A DNA stretch of 11,341 nucleotides from positions 1-11,341 of the forward strand of contig JANBTH010000786.1 in assembly GCA_027578815.1 (NCBI GenBank), read 5' to 3'. A program made the position numbers and the translations under genes. Positions 7,225 through 11,341 of this stretch are shown here, one piece after another. The notes beneath the pieces are model-generated. The model made no database searches. It was not told the DNA's origin and worked only from the letters and a program-made list of their open reading frames with translations. Origin of the DNA: Coemansia sp. RSA 1804 (taxonomy: Eukaryota > Kickxellomycota > Kickxellomycetes > Kickxellales > Kickxellaceae). Numbering within the stretch: the first letter of the stretch is position 1; every line of letters starts with the position of its first letter.

Positions 7225-9117
7225 ATGCTCTCAGCCGAGCAAAACACCACCGCCGCCGCTGCTGCTGCTGCTGCCACCGACAATGGCAATGGCGATGCCC
7301 GTCTTTCGTCGTCGTGGCTGCCAGAGTTCGATTCCACGCCTGGCATCTCCCTCGACATGCTCTCGCTTGCTGCCTCCACCGGCTCCGGCTCCCTGAAGAA
7401 TTCCCCGCCACAGCCTGTTGCCAAGTCGCTGGCTGCTCAGAACAGCTCCCATGAACCCACCTCCCCCCAGCAGGAGCAGAAGCAGGATCAGAAGCAGCAA
7501 GAAGAACAGGAGCAGGAACAGGTGCGGGAATCATGCCTAGACGCCGACGCCCAAGTAACTCCAATCCAACAACCAGCTCCCGTGCCCTGCGCTTCGGAAG
7601 ACGAGTCCTCAGTCAATGCCGTGGCGGAGCCCAACAACCCTGCAGCAACCTCCACCGCCGGCCCCAACTCAGGCCTGCTAGAGAACTACGGCCTGAGCTT
7701 CAACTTCAACACCGATCCAGCCATTGACGACATATCCGCCGCGCCGCAGCTCTTTTCTGTTGCCGCCTCCACCGTCTCCTCCGCTGCCACCGACAGCCAA
7801 AACCACAATATGCAGTCCGAAGATGCCGAAGGCAGCCAGACTCAGCCCCAGGAGTCCTCCGATGCGCCTGTCGCCCAGCAGAGAATCAAGGGTCGTCGCG
7901 CAAGCATTGCGAGCATGCTGATAAGGAGGGCCTCAAAGTATATTGATGGCGGTGTGACTACCACACCTCCCGCAAACGCACAGCAGCAGACGGAGGAAAA
8001 GGAAAAGGAAGTGGAAGACGGTGTGCATAGCAGCAGTGACGTGCCAGTCGAGAAGGAGCTGCACCCCTCAAAGAACGAATCTGTTGTGGATGTAGCTGCT
8101 GCTGATGCTGCTAATGATCCTGGTGTTGCCAAAGACCATATGTCAATTGAGGAGCCCGTTGCTGCCATCGTGAATACTGTCAAGTTCTCCGTCGACGACT
8201 GTGCTGACGCTGCCGAGCATCTCAAGGCCATTGAGGTCCCCAATGCTGCAGCAGAGTCTGTCGACAATGCCAGCGAAGACAACGACCAGTCGCATGCTGT
8301 TGGCACACCCAGTGTCGGTGCCAATGAGATAGAAAGCAATAGCGACGACAAAGCTAGCAACGATAATATTGGCGGCCCTAGCGACCAGCAGCAGTCCAAG
8401 CCCAGCCAAACATGCGAGCCTCAGCACTCCGATCTCCAAGACGATGCCACTGCCGCCGCAGTCACCGGCCACCAGGATGAGAACACCAGCAGCAGAAGCA
8501 GCAGCGGCAGCAGTATCATCCGCGGTGACGGATACATTGGCGTCGAGCCGCTAGCAGAGGAAGACAGCACCAGCGTATCAGTAGCAGACAGCCGCTCAGC
8601 ACTCAACCGGCGGTCGTCGCGGATCTTTGAGGGCTTCACGCGCAAGGTGCAGCGGGTGCGCCAGACCACCTCGATGGTGCTGAGACGGTCTGTTGGGTCG
8701 CGTCTATCGATCATTCCCAGAATGTCCCAGGACAACTTTGCTGCCGACAGCGGATCTAGCGTCGGTGGTGGCCGCCAGAGCGAAAAGATTGTTCCTTCCG
8801 AGAGTCCCGCTGATGCTTCCGACCGCACTGCTAAAGCTGGAGCTGGAGCTGGAGCTGAAACTGAAACTGTTGCTGCAACCAATCAGGCCAATGCGACTGC
8901 CGCACCCACCGCCACCGATGCCGACGTCTCAGACGCCGATGATGCCGCATCATCCGTTGCCAAGGCCTCGCTTATCGACAGCAAGCCACGGAGGTCCGGC
9001 AGGGCTGTGCTGGCAAGAGGTCTGACCACCGTCAAGCGCGGCACCAACGATGCTGTCAGGAGCAGCGTTACGCGCGTTAAGAGCATCTTCATGCCTAAAA
9101 GACCCGTTGCCGCTTAG
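7225..9117 (+). CDS. Hypothetical disordered protein with three basic blocks
   Basis: 630 residues; I do not recognise a family. Most of it is low-complexity Ala/Ser/Asp/Glu/Gln sequence and probably disordered: Ala8 at residues 10-17, a Gln/Glu-rich stretch at about 82-99, and AGAGAGAETETV at about 538-549. Acidic stretches alternate with three Arg/Lys-rich blocks: about 219-240, with two RRAS motifs at 224-227 and 234-237; about 461-500, with RRSS and LRRSV and an amphipathic-looking IFEGFTRKVQRV; and about 588-627 at the C-terminus, ending in IFMPKRP. RRxS is the protein kinase A consensus, so these could be phosphosites, or the blocks could bind membranes or nucleic acid; that is inference. 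No signal peptide or membrane span is seen in the ATG-started protein. The start is the first ATG after in-frame TAG at 7144-7146; the longer frame begins with GTG. It converges on Psf1, with 170 bp between the stops. Confidence 0.8.
   Translation: MLSAEQNTTAAAAAAAATDNGNGDARLSSSWLPEFDSTPGISLDMLSLAASTGSGSLKNSPPQPVAKSLAAQNSSHEPTSPQQEQKQDQKQQEEQEQEQVRESCLDADAQVTPIQQPAPVPCASEDESSVNAVAEPNNPAATSTAGPNSGLLENYGLSFNFNTDPAIDDISAAPQLFSVAASTVSSAATDSQNHNMQSEDAEGSQTQPQESSDAPVAQQRIKGRRASIASMLIRRASKYIDGGVTTTPPANAQQQTEEKEKEVEDGVHSSSDVPVEKELHPSKNESVVDVAAADAANDPGVAKDHMSIEEPVAAIVNTVKFSVDDCADAAEHLKAIEVPNAAAESVDNASEDNDQSHAVGTPSVGANEIESNSDDKASNDNIGGPSDQQQSKPSQTCEPQHSDLQDDATAAAVTGHQDENTSSRSSSGSSIIRGDGYIGVEPLAEEDSTSVSVADSRSALNRRSSRIFEGFTRKVQRVRQTTSMVLRRSVGSRLSIIPRMSQDNFAADSGSSVGGGRQSEKIVPSESPADASDRTAKAGAGAGAETETVAATNQANATAAPTATDADVSDADDAASSVAKASLIDSKPRRSGRAVLARGLTTVKRGTNDAVRSSVTRVKSIFMPKRPVAA
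7252..7275 (+). repeat. GCN repeat encoding Ala8
   Basis: Eight Ala codons (GCC GCC, five GCT, GCC) encode residues 10-17 of the hypothetical protein. The five pure GCT units make this a likely length-variable site. Confidence 0.85.
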
Positions 9118-9287
9118 CAAACTCTTTTGCTCTCTCTCGTCGTTCCATCATGGCTATGTCCCAGAACTTGCCTCATAAACTACTTTACTCTATGCACTTT
9201 ATATTAATTCTTCTTCTTCATCTTTCTCATCTTCATATATTACCTCCATTCCATTCTGCCATTCTGTTCCTCTATTCTGATCTTCTT
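9118..9287. other. Convergent 3' spacer
   Basis: This 170 bp gap separates the stops of the plus-strand hypothetical gene and the minus-strand Psf1 gene, and must hold both 3' ends. It is AT- and CT-rich. On the minus strand 9197-9205 reads AATATAAAG, close to a poly(A) signal; on the plus strand there is TATATTAAT nearby. Transcripts from the two genes probably overlap at their ends. Confidence 0.5.
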
Positions 9288-10031
9288 CTAGCTGGGGCTG
9301 ACATGCTCCAGATACCCGATTGTGATTAGGTGCTCCACATCCGCACGAGGCACATAGTGCTGTGTTCCAGCCTGGAGACTAACAACCCCGTTCTCCGTCA
9401 CAATCTCTCCGCAGTCTCTGACAACACGCACCTCTATAAGCAGGTCGCGCGGCGGCAGCTCTCCATTGGCCGCCCAGTCAAGCGACCCATACGAAGGGAT
9501 CGACTGTGCCTCCACTGCGTCGCGATACGATGCGTTGAGCCTCGCGTACTCGCGCATGTATGTCTGTTCGCTGGGCGACATGCGCGCAACCAGCGTTCCT
9601 GGAACCATCGATGGCGCCAAGTGCACGTTCCACATAAGCGACCGCAGGAACTTTGCTCTGCGGTCGTGGTACGCCAGAAGACATCGCTTGTTGCGCGCCA
9701 CCGTCTGCGCGTACAGCGTTGTCTGCCCGCCTACATTGTTTCTGTGCTCTGTCTGCGATAGCGCATATGTCTGTTGCGATGACGCCATTGCTGCATCTCG
9801 ACCACCGTCGCCCTGGCTCGGTCCGTGTGCTGTTGCTGCTTCTGTCTCGGCTGTCTCTCCTTGCGATTCGGTGAGCTGGCCGAGACTGGCGTACATCTCT
9901 TCAATTCGTGTCCACAGGTACCGTGTTTCTTGCGCCACCAGCCTGACCTGCTCCTCATTGTACGCTGGAATGTGGTCTGCTGTGATATCCTTCGCCTCCT
10001 TTACAAGCCGAACTGCCTCATCCCCTAGCAT
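9288..10031 (-). CDS. PSF1: GINS DNA replication complex subunit Psf1
   Basis: 247 residues. Psf1 is one of four GINS subunits (Sld5, Psf1, Psf2, Psf3). GINS joins Cdc45 and Mcm2-7 to form the CMG replicative helicase in the nucleus. The family's landmarks are visible: an N-terminal helical start (GDEAVRLVKEAK, then IPAYNEEQVRLV at 21-32), the highly characteristic RNKRCLLAYHDRRAKFLRSL at 113-132 with W134, and a C-terminal B-domain at about 192-247 with PPRDLLIEVRVVRDCGEI, then QHYVPRADVEHLI and a terminal YLEHVSPS. Psf1 is usually about 200 residues; the extra length is a low-complexity Gln/Ser/Glu/Gly segment at about 53-100 between the first helices and the conserved block. The ATG is the first after an in-frame TAA 15 bases upstream, with A at -3. 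It appears complete and functional. Its coding-strand leader is T/CT-rich. Confidence 0.94.
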   Translation of the reverse strand: MLGDEAVRLVKEAKDITADHIPAYNEEQVRLVAQETRYLWTRIEEMYASLGQLTESQGETAETEAATAHGPSQGDGGRDAAMASSQQTYALSQTEHRNNVGGQTTLYAQTVARNKRCLLAYHDRRAKFLRSLMWNVHLAPSMVPGTLVARMSPSEQTYMREYARLNASYRDAVEAQSIPSYGSLDWAANGELPPRDLLIEVRVVRDCGEIVTENGVVSLQAGTQHYVPRADVEHLITIGYLEHVSPS

Positions 10032-10567
10032 TTTAACTTTATTTTATTTTGTGATTTGATAAATTAACAAAGGAGAAGGTTTACAATATGCAGTTGGATG
10101 CAGAATAATGACAATATTGGTAATAAAAATAGCAATAACAAGAGAAACAACAAACAAAAGAAGAAGAAAGCGTTGTTTACTTTTCGAACAAGCAATCAGC
10201 AATTTTGCTCGCTTACTTGGCTCAATGCGCATTAAACGTTGATTCTCGGATGTAATTACGATGATCCCAGATCGCTGCGCATAACAACATCATCCTTGAA
10301 TACTCAGGCGTTCAACCATTGCAATCGGTGGACAACAAGGACTAAAGCCAAAGCAATAACAAACAAACAGACGAACAATCATACAGATAGGCAAACAACC
10401 GCTAGCTGCAAATGGCTAAAGCCCAAATGCTATTGTACTGAGAATTGCAGCTCTCGGAAAAGCTGAGCAGAAAGAAAGCACAACAAAGCCAAGCTATTCT
10501 TGCGGCCAAAATATTCTTGATAACATCCATTGGGGGAAGAAAGAAATGGAGATTATGAAGCGCATAA

Positions 10568-10585
10568 AGGCCCTTTTTTCGGCCT
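10568..10585 (+). other. Small hairpin with T6 loop
   Basis: AGGCC at 10568-10572 pairs with GGCCT at 10581-10585 around an eight-base loop CTTTTTTC. Five pairs, four of them G-C. Role unknown; it could be chance. Confidence 0.35.
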
Positions 10586-11027
10586 CATTTTAGACACTTC
10601 CACAGCCCTTGTCTGCCATACACCCCGCCCACGCATACATCATCTGGTATACATGTACACATAATACTTCTCCCCATGTGTATACTGGAAGAAAGAAAGG
10701 CTTTGCGTTGCAATGCAAGACTGCATATGTACTCGGGGGTCGGATTCTCCATGGCAGGAGATAGAGAAGAGTCCGTGCTCTTTTGAGCTATTAGAACAAC
10801 GGACAAAAACTCTTTCTTTCTTTCTTTTTGTTCCACTAGACGCCTTATACTCTCCCTGTCCGCACGAGAAATCCAAACATGCTTTAGGTGCACTAAAGAA
10901 AACAGCAGACATTTCTCTATTGTTCTAGTTTGATGCACGATAAGCCAGATAATGCCCTGGATGTACGGTATTGTCGCTTGCCCTGGTTGTTTCTGCACAC
11001 ATCCGTTTGCTTTACCCAAGAACGGTT

Positions 11028-11044
11028 CCAACCCTCAAGGTTGG
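11028..11044 (+). other. Six-bp perfect hairpin
   Basis: CCAACC at 11028-11033 pairs with GGTTGG at 11039-11044 around the loop CTCAA. No adjacent T-run or gene end gives it a role, and short stems of this size arise by chance. Confidence 0.3.
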
Positions 11045-11341
11045 CTTTCCCTGCATACAATGCTCGTTTTTTGTATTTCTGCCATGCACCCAACATTGGA
11101 ATACAAAAAAATACATGTCTTCTGGGTTTGCCTTTGTCAATGGCCACGGCATTCGTTTCTGTATTTGCACCTGTCCTGTTTGCTATCTACAGACACGGTC
11201 AGTATTTTTAGAACGAGGTCACAAGTACGTTGTTTTTTATTTTATCTTATTCTTGCGCAAGGCTCTCTTTCATCACACTCTCCTAAAAGCACACACATTG
11301 GGTGCGCCGCAAAAGAAACACCCATGACTAGTGGAACAGAA

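Larger units (their letters stand above)
10032..11341. other. Gene-free right flank / Psf1 upstream region
   Basis: 1.3 kb with no supported gene. The longest open frames (148 codons minus at 10585-11031; 118 codons plus at 10971-11327) begin with TTG and show no family resemblance. The DNA is AT-rich, with purine/A-rich plus-strand stretches at about 10140-10180 (a CT/T-rich leader on the Psf1 strand) and A/C-rich sequence at about 10350-10400. Two small perfect hairpins are present, at 10568-10585 and 11028-11044. I looked for tRNA-like B-box and paired-arm structure and found none convincing. No MCB box (ACGCGT) lies upstream of Psf1. Confidence 0.55.

Noticed and set aside
9466..10059. 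197-codon plus-strand frame over Psf1
   Set aside because: It is Ser/Cys-rich with no motif, and lies antisense to a clearly conserved Psf1 gene.
11021..11050. GGTTCCAACC, which resembles a tRNA B-box
   Set aside because: It does not fit the GGTTCRANNC consensus well, and no acceptor, D-arm or anticodon-arm pairing could be found around it.
10585..11327. 148-codon minus-strand and 118-codon plus-strand frames in the right flank
   Set aside because: Both begin with TTG, overlap each other, resemble no family and lie in AT-rich DNA where such frames are expected by chance.

Overview
This window looks like nuclear DNA from a fungus. Four long, apparently intronless protein genes are separated by AT-rich and pyrimidine-rich spacers. 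There is no bacterial-style operon structure, no Shine-Dalgarno pattern, and no rRNA, tRNA, CRISPR array or transposon that I can recognise. The protein types (a TBC1D13-type Rab GAP, a short-repeat ankyrin protein with an F-box-like N-terminus, and the GINS subunit Psf1) are eukaryotic. Long homopeptide runs, dense GC-rich coding and scarce introns fit an early-diverging fungus such as a Zoopagomycota or Mucoromycota member, perhaps Kickxellomycotina. That placement is inference from gene style, not from a search.

Layout. 1-1467 is a gene-free left flank with a long CT-rich tract. 1468-4278 (+) encodes a 936-residue TBC-domain Rab GTPase-activating protein of the TBC1D13 type, with several low-complexity insertions and a long C-terminal extension. 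4279-4700 is a spacer. 4701-6332 (+) encodes a 543-residue F-box-like/ankyrin-repeat protein. 6333-7224 is a pyrimidine-rich spacer with candidate splice signals and an in-frame upstream ORF. 7225-9117 (+) encodes a 630-residue, largely disordered protein of unknown function with three basic blocks. After a 170 bp convergent spacer, 9288-10031 (-) encodes Psf1 of the GINS replication complex. 10032-11341 is AT-rich and holds no gene I can support.

The genes do not form an obvious shared pathway: Rab/membrane traffic, possible ubiquitin-ligase substrate recognition, an unknown regulatory-looking protein, and DNA replication. I see no convincing new multi-gene system. The points most worth a second look are the unrecognised basic-block protein, the loop insertions and C-terminal extension of the Rab GAP, the compact ankyrin repeats, a possible alternative spliced 3' end of the ankyrin gene, and CT-rich blocks on the coding strand upstream of each gene. 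All three plus-strand starts were set at the first in-frame ATG, because longer open frames begin only with TTG or GTG codons.
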